38,346 nt of DNA from Flavobacteriales bacterium (lineage in GTDB: Bacteria; Bacteroidota; Bacteroidia; Flavobacteriales_D; Sanyastnellaceae), in the NCBI GenBank assembly GCA_029245065.1, contig JAQWQB010000017.1, positions 1 through 38,346 of the forward strand, written 5' to 3'. The stretch's first letter is position 1. Every line of letters starts with the position of its first letter. The position numbers were made by a program, and so were the translations under genes. The notes under the pieces were generated by a model that saw only the letters and a list, made by a program, of their open reading frames with translations, was not told where the DNA came from and searched no databases. This document shows, in pieces, positions 8,552 through 16,521 of this stretch.

Positions 8552-10237
8552 ATGTCAGACGATAAAAAAGTCATTTTTTCAATGGTGAAAGTCAATAAGA
8601 CAACACCTGCTGGGAAAAACATCTTGAAGAACATCTACCTCTCTTTCTTCTACGGAGCGAAGATTGGAATTATCGGAGCCAACGGTTCTGGTAAGTCTAC
8701 CGTTATGAAAATTATTGCTGGACTAGACGAAGCGTTCCAAGGTGAAGTTGTGTGGTCTGACGGATATACAGTAGGCTATTTGCCTCAAGAGCCAACACTG
8801 GACGAAACGAAAACCGTTCGGGAAATTGTTGAGGAAGGAACACAAGAAATTGTTGATGTACTCAAGGAGTACGAAGAGATCAATAACAAGTTCATGGACG
8901 AAGAAATCCTCAATGATCCTGATAAAATGCAGGCGTTGATGGATAGGCAAGCAGAAGTTCAAGATAAAATTGATGCACTGGACGCATGGGAGCTAGACAC
9001 CAAGCTAGCCAGAGCGATGGACGCACTTCGCTGCCCACCAGAAGATCAAAACGTTGGCGAACTTTCTGGAGGAGAGCGAAGACGTGTTGCACTTTGCAGA
9101 TTACTACTTCAACAACCAGACGTATTGTTACTCGATGAGCCTACCAACCACTTGGATGCTGAATCTGTACAGTGGTTAGAGCAGCATTTAGCGCAATACA
9201 AAGGAACCGTGATTGCGGTAACTCACGATAGATACTTCCTTGACAATGTAGCCGGTTGGATTCTTGAGCTAGACCGTGGAGAAGGCATTCCATGGAAAGG
9301 GAATTACAGCTCTTGGTTGGATCAAAAAGCGAAGCGTCTTGCTCAAGAAGAAAAGCAAGAGTCGAAGAGAAGAAAAGAATTGGAGCGAGAGTTGGAATGG
9401 GTACAAATGAACCCGAAAGGGCGCCAAGCGAAAAGCAAAGCGCGTTTGAACAACTACGATAAAATGTTGAGTGAGGGCGGAAGCGAGAAGGAAGCTAGGT
9501 TGATCATTCCGATTCCGAACGGACCGCGTCTTGGAAACAAAGTGATTGAAGGAATCCACTTGACAAAAGCGTTTGGTGACAAATTGCTTTATGAAGACCT
9601 CAATTTCGACCTCCCTCCTGCAGGAATCGTTGGTATCATCGGTCCCAATGGAGCCGGTAAAACCACCCTTTTCAAAATGATCATGAACGAAGAAACTCCA
9701 GACGGTGGTGATTTCGTTGTGGGAGATACAGTTAAGATTGGGTATGTTGATCAACGTCACGCAGAAATTGATCCAAACAAGTCTATTTGGGAAGTCATCA
9801 GTGGAGGAAATGAAAACATCGAAATCGGCGGTCAATTAGTTAATTCACGTGCATACGTTTCGAAATTCAATTTCAACGGATCGGACCAGCAAAAGAAATG
9901 CGGTGTGCTTTCTGGAGGTGAGCGAAACCGACTTCACTTGGCTATGACACTCAAGACAGAAGCGAATGTTTTACTGTTGGATGAGCCTACGAACGACCTG
10001 GATGTTAATACATTAAGAGCTCTTGAGGAAGGGATTGAGAGCTTCGCAGGATGTGCCGTTGTGATTAGTCACGACCGTTGGTTCTTGGACAGAATCTGTA
10101 CGCATATTCTTGCGTTTGAAGGCGATTCTCAAGTGTACTTTTTCGAAGGTTCGTTCTCTGAATATGAGGCGAACCGAAAGAAGCGTCTTGGTGATGAAGG
10201 CCCAAAGCGAATCAAGTACAAGAAACTGGTAAAATAG
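8552..10237 (+). CDS. ettA: Energy-dependent translational throttle protein EttA (ABC-F ATPase)
   Basis: A 561-residue soluble ABC-F protein with two ATPase domains and no membrane segment. EttA binds the ribosomal E site and gates entry into elongation according to the ATP/ADP ratio. The first domain has Walker A 'GANGSGKST' (from residue 42), signature 'LSGGERRRVALC' (about 171) and 'LLLDEPTNHLD'. An arm and linker with 'DRGEGIPWKGNYSSWLDQKAKRLAQEE' follow, and the second domain has 'GPNGAGKTT' (about 364), 'LSGGERNRLHLA' (about 453) and 'LLLDEPTNDLD'. The C-terminal 'PKRIKYKKL' tail and overall length agree closely with E. coli EttA (555 residues), which separates it from Uup and other ABC-F proteins. 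Confidence 0.95.
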   Translation: MSDDKKVIFSMVKVNKTTPAGKNILKNIYLSFFYGAKIGIIGANGSGKSTVMKIIAGLDEAFQGEVVWSDGYTVGYLPQEPTLDETKTVREIVEEGTQEIVDVLKEYEEINNKFMDEEILNDPDKMQALMDRQAEVQDKIDALDAWELDTKLARAMDALRCPPEDQNVGELSGGERRRVALCRLLLQQPDVLLLDEPTNHLDAESVQWLEQHLAQYKGTVIAVTHDRYFLDNVAGWILELDRGEGIPWKGNYSSWLDQKAKRLAQEEKQESKRRKELERELEWVQMNPKGRQAKSKARLNNYDKMLSEGGSEKEARLIIPIPNGPRLGNKVIEGIHLTKAFGDKLLYEDLNFDLPPAGIVGIIGPNGAGKTTLFKMIMNEETPDGGDFVVGDTVKIGYVDQRHAEIDPNKSIWEVISGGNENIEIGGQLVNSRAYVSKFNFNGSDQQKKCGVLSGGERNRLHLAMTLKTEANVLLLDEPTNDLDVNTLRALEEGIESFAGCAVVISHDRWFLDRICTHILAFEGDSQVYFFEGSFSEYEANRKKRLGDEGPKRIKYKKLVK

Positions 10238-10244
10238 TAGAGAC

Positions 10245-10904
10245 CTACTTTTTCGTGTAGGTGTATATCAGACTCCGATCAACTTTACCATCTTGCTCAA
10301 TACTACTCTCCGTTAGCAATAACCCTGAGTTATTGTAAACGTGAGATACTGAGTTTTTAGAACGTTTCTTGCGATCAGCTATGTAATCCAAGAACACCTT
10401 ACTCTCCGCATCTCTCCAATTATCGGCGAACTTGCGTTGCTTTTGCCATTTGATAATATCTCCTTCTTTGCCGTAGGTATAAAGATCCCTCGTGGCTTGG
10501 CCAGAAACTTCATCGACCATACTGCGTTCGATGATGCGCTCTTTATCGTCGAGTTTAATAGAATATTGAAGCGTATCCCATCTGCACTCTCGACCTGAGA
10601 AGGTCATTTTTTCAAGCTTTCCACGTTGGTCATAAAAGAAGCACTCTTCAGAAAAAAGTTTGCCACAAGCGAAGTAATTTTGAACTTGTGTTACCCGTCC
10701 TCTGTGGTCAAAGTGAATGACTTCTTTCAAACAAGAGTCTTCTGCTTGATTGTTTGTGTACTTGACCATGTCAACTTGCAGCTGGGTAACTTTAGCTGTC
10801 TTATACAGATCACTCCAGTCCAAGTGTTTTAGACTTTGAGCGGAAACTGAAGAGGCAGTTGTGAGGAGTATAGCACTGAAAACCAAGAGAATAGTGTGTC
10901 GCAT
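10245..10904 (-). CDS. Secreted protein with YD/RHS-like repeat units, function unknown
   Basis: A 219-residue protein with an N-terminal signal peptide (about residues 1-22, ending 'SSVSAQ'). The mature part repeats a pattern of beta strands of the form 'hhDxRGxhxxhxxF': 'VIHFDHRGRVTQVQNYF', 'CFFYDQRGKLEKMTF', 'SIKLDDKERIIERSM', 'LYTYGKEGDIIKWQK', 'SHVYNNSGLLLTESS'. This is like the toxin-antitoxin/MORN or YD repeat proteins often found secreted in Bacteroidota. It probably lies in the periplasm or outer envelope. I do not recognise a specific family. It converges on ettA with a 7-bp gap and is divergent from the DUF1684 gene. Confidence 0.78.
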   Translation of the reverse strand: MRHTILLVFSAILLTTASSVSAQSLKHLDWSDLYKTAKVTQLQVDMVKYTNNQAEDSCLKEVIHFDHRGRVTQVQNYFACGKLFSEECFFYDQRGKLEKMTFSGRECRWDTLQYSIKLDDKERIIERSMVDEVSGQATRDLYTYGKEGDIIKWQKQRKFADNWRDAESKVFLDYIADRKKRSKNSVSHVYNNSGLLLTESSIEQDGKVDRSLIYTYTKK

Positions 10905-10976
10905 AGTATTGGTTGGTTACATTAGGTCCGGTTGCAAAAAGACGTATCTTCATGCTTCTATCTTCTACGTATTACC

Positions 10977-11597
10977 ATGATAAAAGTTAACTCGCTGATA
11001 ATCTTATTCTTGACTGTGTTTTTCGGAAACGCCCTACAGGTAAATGGCCAGTCGGCTTATGAGAAAACCCTCCAACATGATAGAGACTCCATCGATGTTG
11101 TATTTGGTGATGCTGAACAATCTATCTTGACAGCAGAGGATGTTGCCGATTTTCACGGTTTAACTTATTACCCAATCGACATTTCATACCGAGTTCCCTG
11201 TTCGTTCAAGCGATTGAAGAGTCAGAAACCATTTCAGATGAAGACATCAACTGACCGTCTTCCAACCTATGTTGCTTATGGCAAGCTTACTTTCAAAGTG
11301 AATGGCGAACAATGCGAATTGACCGTGTATCAGAACCTTGACCTGATCAAGAATAAAGAATACGCAGATTACTTGTTCATCCCTTTCATTGATGAAACGA
11401 GTGGAAACGAAACGTACGGTGCTGGCAGGTACATGGACATTCGCATTGGCGACTTAGAAGACAATCCTGTTATCGATTTCAATACCTGTTATAATCCTTA
11501 CTGCGCCTATAACAACAGGTACAGTTGTCCGGTACCACCAAGTGAGAATCACCTGACCGTTCCAATACGTGCAGGAGTCAAATACACGCCGCACTAG
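10977..11597 (+). CDS. DUF1684 family exported protein
   Basis: A 206-residue protein with a signal peptide ('LIILFLTVFFGNALQVNGQ') and the DUF1684 body. The family signature is the C-terminal run 'FIPFIDETSGNETYGAGRYMDI' (split across about residues 142-163), followed by 'IDFNTCYNPYCAYN', 'YSCPVPPSENHL' and 'VPIRAGVK'. The conserved cysteines in 'NPYCAYN' and 'YSCPVPP' could bind metal or form a disulfide. The biochemical function of DUF1684 is not established as far as I know. The frame is open to 10932, but the signal peptide fixes the ATG at 10977. The last four bases overlap the convergent Nudix gene. Confidence 0.88.
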   Translation: MIKVNSLIILFLTVFFGNALQVNGQSAYEKTLQHDRDSIDVVFGDAEQSILTAEDVADFHGLTYYPIDISYRVPCSFKRLKSQKPFQMKTSTDRLPTYVAYGKLTFKVNGEQCELTVYQNLDLIKNKEYADYLFIPFIDETSGNETYGAGRYMDIRIGDLEDNPVIDFNTCYNPYCAYNNRYSCPVPPSENHLTVPIRAGVKYTPH

Positions 11598-12217
11598 GTC
11601 CGTGTGTAAAGTGCTCTAAATTCAGCTAACATCATTGCGGTGGCTCCCCACACAACATGTCCGTCAACCATAAAGGCCTTGACACGCATGGAAGTTTGTT
11701 TGCCAATGTTCACCGTGGTGGTGGTAACGGCATCCTTTTTCAGAAAGGAATCTACCGAAGGTTCCATAATTTTCGCCACTTCGAAATCATCTGGTATGAA
11801 GGTTGGTCGTTCAGGTAACACACCAACGAAAGGCTTGACAATGAAATTACTGGGAGGAATGTACAACTCTGAAAGCTCCCCGATAACCTCAATTTGAGAG
11901 GCATTCACCCCTACTTCCTCCTCAGTTTCACGCAAGGCTGTGTCCTTCAAGTCTCCGTCCTCGTTTTCCCTCGCGCCTCCTGGAAAAGCAACTTGGCCGC
12001 TATGAACACCTTCGTAAGTGGGTCTTAGAATTAGCGCCGTATGCAAGAGCTCTTCTATTGGATATATGAGCATCATCACTCCACCTTCCCGGTAGGTTGA
12101 ACCGTTAGTTCTCACTTCCTCAGCTTGTTGACGAGCGTATGACATCACTTCGTTGTGGACAATGCTTCCGGGGAGGTCTCCCTCAAATTTCGCTCTTAAT
12201 TCATTGGCCCATTTCAT
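11594..12217 (-). CDS. Nudix hydrolase, CoA pyrophosphatase (NudL/CoAse) type
   Basis: A 207-residue cytosolic hydrolase. The Nudix box region starts with 'VHSGQVAFPGG' (about 71-81), the UPF0035 motif typical of CoA-diphosphatases, and continues to 'LRETEEEVGV' (about 95-104) with the metal-binding REUXEEXGU glutamates. Two residues are inserted in the box relative to the plain GX5EX7RE pattern, as is usual in this subgroup. The expected reaction is cleavage of CoA or acyl-CoA to 4'-phosphopantetheine and 3',5'-ADP. A TATTTTTG element ends four bases before its ATG, so the message may be leaderless. Confidence 0.88.
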   Translation of the reverse strand: MKWANELRAKFEGDLPGSIVHNEVMSYARQQAEEVRTNGSTYREGGVMMLIYPIEELLHTALILRPTYEGVHSGQVAFPGGARENEDGDLKDTALRETEEEVGVNASQIEVIGELSELYIPPSNFIVKPFVGVLPERPTFIPDDFEVAKIMEPSVDSFLKKDAVTTTTVNIGKQTSMRVKAFMVDGHVVWGATAMMLAEFRALYTRT

Positions 12218-12221
12218 AAGG

Positions 12222-12229
12222 CAAAAATA
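12222..12229 (-). promoter_or_regulatory. -7 element (TATTTTTG) of the Nudix gene
   Basis: On the minus strand TATTTTTG ends four bases before the ATG at 12217. It matches TAnnTTTG and implies a leaderless transcript. No -33 TTG is evident. Confidence 0.45.
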
Positions 12230-12287
12230 CGTAATCCCATGTTGAAACTTACTGATTAGTTTGAAGGTCCTTTGGCTTCTTGTTTAG

Positions 12288-12295
12288 TACCTTCG
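12288..12295 (+). promoter_or_regulatory. -7 element (TACCTTCG) of the aat operon
   Basis: TACCTTCG ends four bases before the aat ATG, again suggesting a leaderless message. A TTTG at 12260-12263 lies 24 bases upstream of it, slightly farther than the usual -33 position. Confidence 0.4.
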
Positions 12296-12299
12296 CCCC

Positions 12300-12992
12300 A
12301 TGCCCATTTACCTTCTCAACGACGAATTGGTTTTTCCAGATCCACACGACGGATCCGAAGAAGGAATATTGGCTGTTGGTGGAGATTTAAGTTCAGACCG
12401 CCTTCTTCTAGCCTATGAAATGGGAATATTCCCTTGGTTTAGCCCCCCTGACCCGATCTTATGGTGGTCACCTGACCCACGTTGCGTGTTACAGCTCAAT
12501 GAATTGAAAATCTCAAAGAGCATGCGAAACGTGCTCAACCAAAAGAAATTTTCGGTGACGATGGACACCTCCTTTGAAGAAGTAGTAAGAGCGTGTCAAG
12601 ATGCACCTCGAAAAGAAGACGGCACTTGGATCACAGATGACATCATCACTGCTTACAATGCTTTACATGAATTAGGAGTTGCGCATTCTGTAGAAGTTTG
12701 GGAAGGGGATGAACTAGCTGGTGGCTTGTATGGTGTTTCTTTGGGTAGCATGTTTTTTGGCGAATCTATGTTTGCACGAAAAAGCAACGCATCCAAAGTA
12801 GGCTTCATCACCTTGGTACAGCTTCTTGAAACAAAAGGGTTTGAAATGATTGATTGCCAAGTTTACAATGACCACCTAGGAAGTTTAGGAGCTAAAGACA
12901 TCACAAGAGAAGTTTTTCATTCCCACCTCGAACACGCCTTAACTTCTCCAACGCTGAAAGGAAACTGGAGCTCATTCCTTCCCTTGACATGA
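12300..12992 (+). CDS. aat: Leucyl/phenylalanyl-tRNA--protein transferase
   Basis: A 230-residue enzyme of the Aat family, which attaches Leu or Phe from aminoacyl-tRNA to proteins with N-terminal Arg or Lys, marking them for ClpAP/ClpSAP degradation. Family blocks run the length of the protein: 'GILAVGGDLSSDRLLLAYEMGIFPWF' in pieces from residue 23 to 48, 'ILWWSPDPRCVL' (about 53-64), 'GTWITDDIITAYNALHELGVAHSVEVW', and 'GGLYGVSLGSMFFGESMFA' (about 141-159) forming the GNAT-like core. It overlaps the next gene by four bases (ATGA), so the two are co-translated. Confidence 0.95.
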   Translation: MPIYLLNDELVFPDPHDGSEEGILAVGGDLSSDRLLLAYEMGIFPWFSPPDPILWWSPDPRCVLQLNELKISKSMRNVLNQKKFSVTMDTSFEEVVRACQDAPRKEDGTWITDDIITAYNALHELGVAHSVEVWEGDELAGGLYGVSLGSMFFGESMFARKSNASKVGFITLVQLLETKGFEMIDCQVYNDHLGSLGAKDITREVFHSHLEHALTSPTLKGNWSSFLPLT

Positions 12993-13507
12993 AGTGGATT
13001 ACTCGGAGAGCACGAAAAAGGCTCCTGCGCAAAGGCTGGAACTTTATGGGCACCCTTCCTAAGAAGAAAAGTAACATGGTTCTGATCATAGGACCTAATA
13101 CTGATTCGGAAGATTTTCATCGGCTCTTGGCAATTTCCGACCTCACTGAATTTAAAATTACCTTCTCCTTCTCAAAAAATGACGTTCCTTGGGTCTTTCA
13201 ATTGCTGCTTAAAAATACGGGGGCTGTGAGCAGGTCGAACCAAGTGGAAGCATTAGTGAGCAACAAAGAAAGTGTAGCCTTTTTTCTGAATGAGAAAGAC
13301 AACGATTGGACTGAACTACCTCATTACAAGCTACTTTACACAGAAAAAACCCCCATCGTTCTGGTAGGTATTGATCACCACAGGAAACTCATTAAATTCC
13401 ATAATCCATTCCATTTTTCAGGCCATCAATCCAGAGACGAAAGTTTCATAAGAGGGTACTTTTCCAACTTCTTTAGTTACGCTTATCCGCAGTGGTTTAA
13501 ACGTTAA
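12989..13507 (+). CDS. Degenerate acyltransferase-like protein (likely catalytically inactive)
   Basis: A 172-residue protein that I read as a relative of the short Bacteroidota glycerolipid (PlsC-like) acyltransferases. The opening 'LLRKGWNFMGTLPKKKSNMVLIIGPNT', the 'SKNDVPWVFQLLLKNTGAVSRS' block and 'TPIVLVGIDHHRKLIKFHNPF' all fall in the family order. However the catalytic HX4D motif is replaced by N37-T-D-S-E-D42, so the histidine is missing, and the usual EGTR block is replaced by 'FFLNEKDN' (about 98-105). Acyl transfer is therefore unlikely by the family mechanism. It is translationally coupled to aat through an ATGA overlap. The family call rests on pattern recognition, not a search. 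Confidence 0.72.
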   Translation: MKWITRRARKRLLRKGWNFMGTLPKKKSNMVLIIGPNTDSEDFHRLLAISDLTEFKITFSFSKNDVPWVFQLLLKNTGAVSRSNQVEALVSNKESVAFFLNEKDNDWTELPHYKLLYTEKTPIVLVGIDHHRKLIKFHNPFHFSGHQSRDESFIRGYFSNFFSYAYPQWFKR

Positions 13508-13644
13508 TAACGTGTAGATAAAATCATTGGAGGGGCGGTCAAACCTTCGTTTTATAAAGCTATTTTCGAATATCTATCAGACACGGGCTCACTTGTGTTC
13601 TGATTGGAACCTAAAGACTATTTTTAACCTTAACGACCTACCAT

Positions 13645-13917
13645 ATGGACAAGTACGACTACATGATTCTGGATGTAATCCAAACTTACAAACAGCAACA
13701 CGGTCGATTCATTCGTCTGACAGATATAGAAAAAGATTTCTGGAAGCGAATTGAAGATGACCACTCGTTAAGCATAGGCCAAGCTAGAATTGGCGAACGC
13801 GTTGCAAATCTTTATGTAGAAGATTTGATTCAAAACAAAAACGGATACATGCTGACTAGAAAAGGAAGAGAAATCCTCTCTTTCGCTCCGATGGAGGAAA
13901 TATCAGTAGCATCCTAG
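13645..13917 (+). CDS. Small winged-helix-like protein, function unknown
   Basis: A 90-residue soluble protein. Helices 'YMILDVIQTYKQQHG' and 'LTDIEKDFWKR', then 'IGERVANLYVEDLIQNKNGYMLTRKGREIL', end in a strand-turn pattern like the wing of a winged helix-turn-helix ('GYMLTRKGREIL'). That would suit a small DNA-binding or adaptor protein. No partner gene is obvious: the preceding aat operon ends 137 bp upstream and a terminator follows directly. Confidence 0.72.
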   Translation: MDKYDYMILDVIQTYKQQHGRFIRLTDIEKDFWKRIEDDHSLSIGQARIGERVANLYVEDLIQNKNGYMLTRKGREILSFAPMEEISVAS

Positions 13918-13953
13918 CCCCTGTTTACCCTAACTTAATTGAAAAATGCATTG

Positions 13954-13995
13954 AAATGAGCGACCACTTTTATTGAGGACGCTCATTTTTATTTT
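13954..13995 (+). terminator. Intrinsic terminator after the small wHTH-like gene
   Basis: A 9-bp perfect stem, AAATGAGCG / CGCTCATTT, with a 17-base loop is followed by a T-rich tract. An upstream ATG-like start at 13973 in the frame of the next gene lies inside this hairpin and is therefore not used. Confidence 0.75.
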
Positions 13996-14005
13996 ACCCC
14001 AACCC

Positions 14006-15673
14006 ATGAAAAAATCCCTCATCGCATTTGGAGCCATTGCCATGCTTGCAGCTTGCTCCTCTCCTCAACCTGAACAGGTCGAAATAGAAGAAACGCCTGT
14101 TGAACCAGCCGCGTATTCGTCGCTTCTTTCTGACACTGATAAGCAAACTTACACTACGTTTAAGCTCACAACCGACTTGAGTTTGCTTTCAGAAGAAGAC
14201 AAACAAATCATTCCTCTGCTGATCGAAGCAGGAGAAATTATGGATGGTCTTTTCTGGAGAGAATCTTTTGGTGAAAAAGACTCTTTAATGGCGTTGATTT
14301 CTGACCCTGATGCCCAAGCATTTGCACTGGCGAATTATGGTCCTTGGGATAGACTAAATGACAACCAACCTTTCCTTTATGGAGTTGGTGAAAAACCACT
14401 TGGTGCGCAGTACTACCCAACAGACATGACGAAAGAGGAGTTCGAGTCGCTGAACAATCCTCACAAAACAAGTTTGTACACATTTATTAAGCGAGACGAT
14501 CAAGGGAGATTAATTCACGCTTACTTTCATGAAGAATTCTCTGAAGAAGTGCAAGAAGCGGCCAATTTGCTTCGCGAAGCTGCAGCTATCAGCACAAATA
14601 CTTCGTTCAAATTCTACCTTGAACAACGAGCGAAAGCGCTAGAAACGGACCGTTACAACGCGAGCGATATTGCATGGCTCAACCTAAAAGACAATCACAT
14701 TGATGTCATTATTGGCCCAATTGAAAACTACGAAGACCATCTGTATGGCTACAAAGCGGCCCACGAATGCTACGTTTTGGTAAAAGACTTAGAATGGAGT
14801 GCACGCTTAGATAGGTACAAAGATCTGTTACCGGGTCTTCAAACCGAACTCCCATGCAATGAAAAGTACAAGCAGGATGCCATTGGTTCTAACGCTCAAT
14901 TGAACGCATATGACGTAGTATTCTATGCTGGAGATTGCAATGCCGGAAGCAAGACCATTGCTGTGAACCTACCAAATGACGAGACCATTCAGCAGCAGCA
15001 CGGAACGCGTAGATCTCAGCTCAAGAATGCTATGCGTGCGAAATACGATATGATCCTAGAACCAATTGCTGATGAGCTTATTGATGAATCACAACGTCAG
15101 CACATTACATTCGATGCTTTCTTTGGTAACACCATGTTTCACGAAGTAGCACATGGTTTGGGAATCAAGAATACCATTAACGACAACGGCACAGTGCGAG
15201 AAGCGCTGAAGGACCAGGCATCAGCACTCGAAGAAGGCAAAGCCGACATTCTGGGGTTGTGGATGGTTACTCGATTATTTGAAATGGGTGAAATCGAAGA
15301 AGGTGTTGTTGAAGACAACTACGTGACCTTCTTAGCCGGCATCTTCCGTTCTGTTCGTTTTGGTGCATCAAGCGCACACGGTAAAGCAAACATGCTACGC
15401 TTTAACTATTTCAAGGATGCGGGCGCATTTGCTTACAATGAAGCGTCTGGGAAGTACACCGTGAATTTTGACGCCATGCAAGAAGCTGTGAGCAGCCTAA
15501 GTTCACTCATTCTTCAATTACAAGGAGATGGGGATTACGACGGAGTAACCGCCTTGATGAATGACAAAGGACTCATTGGAGCACAGCTGCAATCTGACTT
15601 GGACAAACTAGACGAAGCAGGAATCCCTGTTGACGTAATCTTTGAACAAGGAACAGAAGCTCTCGGCCTCTAA
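14006..15673 (+). CDS. M49-like zinc peptidase lipoprotein (dipeptidyl-peptidase III relative)
   Basis: A 555-residue lipoprotein: the signal 'MKKSLIAFGAIAMLAACSS' has a lipobox with Cys near residue 17. The C-terminal half has zinc-site motifs 'HEVAHG' (H379, E380, H383) and 'EEGKAD' (409-414), a pattern I associate with the bacterial peptidase M49-like group. Classical DPP III instead has HExxGH and EECRAE with a longer gap. The expected activity is removal of dipeptides or short peptides, probably in the periplasm, but substrate is unknown. The reading frame extends to 13973, inside a terminator; 14006 is chosen because the lipoprotein signal starts there. Some databases label relatives as dihydrofolate reductase; no DHFR motif is visible. 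Confidence 0.8.
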   Translation: MKKSLIAFGAIAMLAACSSPQPEQVEIEETPVEPAAYSSLLSDTDKQTYTTFKLTTDLSLLSEEDKQIIPLLIEAGEIMDGLFWRESFGEKDSLMALISDPDAQAFALANYGPWDRLNDNQPFLYGVGEKPLGAQYYPTDMTKEEFESLNNPHKTSLYTFIKRDDQGRLIHAYFHEEFSEEVQEAANLLREAAAISTNTSFKFYLEQRAKALETDRYNASDIAWLNLKDNHIDVIIGPIENYEDHLYGYKAAHECYVLVKDLEWSARLDRYKDLLPGLQTELPCNEKYKQDAIGSNAQLNAYDVVFYAGDCNAGSKTIAVNLPNDETIQQQHGTRRSQLKNAMRAKYDMILEPIADELIDESQRQHITFDAFFGNTMFHEVAHGLGIKNTINDNGTVREALKDQASALEEGKADILGLWMVTRLFEMGEIEEGVVEDNYVTFLAGIFRSVRFGASSAHGKANMLRFNYFKDAGAFAYNEASGKYTVNFDAMQEAVSSLSSLILQLQGDGDYDGVTALMNDKGLIGAQLQSDLDKLDEAGIPVDVIFEQGTEALGL

Positions 15674-15719
15674 ACAATTCGATTCGAAATACTTCGTTTA
15701 GACTTAAACGCGCACAAAC

Positions 15720-16268
15720 ATGTTCAAATCAACAGTTACATTGGTGGCACTGCTTCTAAGTGCCACTATCCTATTTGCTCAAAAGGGAGTTCAATTTCCA
15801 GAAATGCCTTGCGAATCATTGGATAACCAAACCGTTGTTATTCCTACCGATACCAAGGATAAACTCACCATTGTAGGAATGGCTTATTCAAAAAAGGCTG
15901 AGAGCGCCTTGAAGTCGTGGTACACACCCATGTACGATAAGTTCATTCTGAAACGTGGAATCTTCGACGCGATGTATGACGTCAATTTCTTTTTCGTACC
16001 GATGTATACTGGTACCAAGAAAATGGCTTTCGAGATTTCGATGAAGAAAATGCGGGAAAGCAACCGAAAGGACTTATATCCTTATTTGCTCTTTTACAAA
16101 GGAGGGTTGGAGCCGTATGTTGAAGTGCTCAATATGAAAGAGAAAAACCTTCCCTACCTGTTCGTGATCGATCAGGAAGGAAAGGTAGTTTATTACGCTA
16201 AAGGTCTTTACACCGAAAAAAAGATGGAAGACCTTGAGGAAGTACTTGATTCGTTTATAGAAGATTAA
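15720..16268 (+). CDS. Secreted thioredoxin-fold-like protein lacking CxxC
   Basis: A 182-residue exported protein (signal peptide 'LVALLLSATILFAQ'). The order of elements suggests a thioredoxin/TlpA-like fold: strand 'LTIVGMAYSKKAESALKSWY', helix, strand 'YDVNFFFVPMY', then 'NLPYLFVIDQEGKVVYYAKGLY', which looks like the cis-proline and later strands. The redox CxxC is absent: at its place the sequence reads 'YSKKAES', and only one Cys remains in the mature protein ('MPCES'). A non-redox role such as an assembly factor is possible; an ATP10-like relationship is a guess. It directly follows the M49-like gene by 46 bp and may share its transcript. Confidence 0.72.
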   Translation: MFKSTVTLVALLLSATILFAQKGVQFPEMPCESLDNQTVVIPTDTKDKLTIVGMAYSKKAESALKSWYTPMYDKFILKRGIFDAMYDVNFFFVPMYTGTKKMAFEISMKKMRESNRKDLYPYLLFYKGGLEPYVEVLNMKEKNLPYLFVIDQEGKVVYYAKGLYTEKKMEDLEEVLDSFIED

Positions 16269-16421
16269 TTAATCCAGAACTTCTAGATTGGGATACTTCT
16301 GACGCCAAAAGTCTAATTTACTTATATCCTTAAGGGTTATAGTCGTTTTCCCGTCTAACTTCACTCTGATATTCGGCTGGAGTACTTTTTCCGCCGATTT
16401 CTTCTTTCTCGTCGATGCCAT
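16269..16421 (-). CDS. Small basic protein, 50 residues
   Basis: An open frame of 50 codons, ATG to TAA, on the minus strand. The product is lysine-rich at its start ('MASTRKKKSAEK'), then 'IRVKLDGKTTITLKDISKL', then 'FWRQKYPNLEVLD', a protein-like mixture of basic, hydrophobic and aromatic residues. Its stop codon abuts the preceding gene's stop with no intervening base, exactly the tail-to-tail arrangement of the other convergent pairs here. A TACTTTTC element lies 21 bases upstream of the ATG. I recognise no family; it could bind nucleic acid. Without it the 253 bp between the flanking genes would be the largest gap in the window. Confidence 0.55.
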   Translation of the reverse strand: MASTRKKKSAEKVLQPNIRVKLDGKTTITLKDISKLDFWRQKYPNLEVLD

Positions 16422-16442
16422 ATTGCAATCTATTGATTCTAT

Positions 16443-16450
16443 GAAAAGTA
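16443..16450 (-). promoter_or_regulatory. Possible -7 element of the 50-residue gene
   Basis: TACTTTTC on the minus strand (one mismatch to TAnnTTTG) ends 21 bases before the ATG at 16421. A TTG lies 24 bases farther upstream at 16475-16477. Confidence 0.3.
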
Positions 16451-16521
16451 GCCAACTTTTTCGCTACACTTCTTCAAATTACAACAGAAAGTTCCATCAA
16501 TAGTTCATGAAAGTGTCACGA

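Noticed and set aside
9269-9835. 188-codon minus-strand open frame within ettA
   Set aside because: It is fully antisense to conserved ABC-F motifs; the composition is phenylalanine-rich as expected of a reverse complement of coding DNA.
14006-15673. Dihydrofolate reductase label
   Set aside because: Used for some relatives in databases, but only zinc-peptidase-like motifs are visible and no folate or NADPH-binding pattern.
15695-15710. CGTTTA-GACT-TAAACG hairpin before the thioredoxin-like gene
   Set aside because: Only six base pairs, no T-tract, and it lies between genes that may be co-transcribed; not enough for a terminator or operator call.
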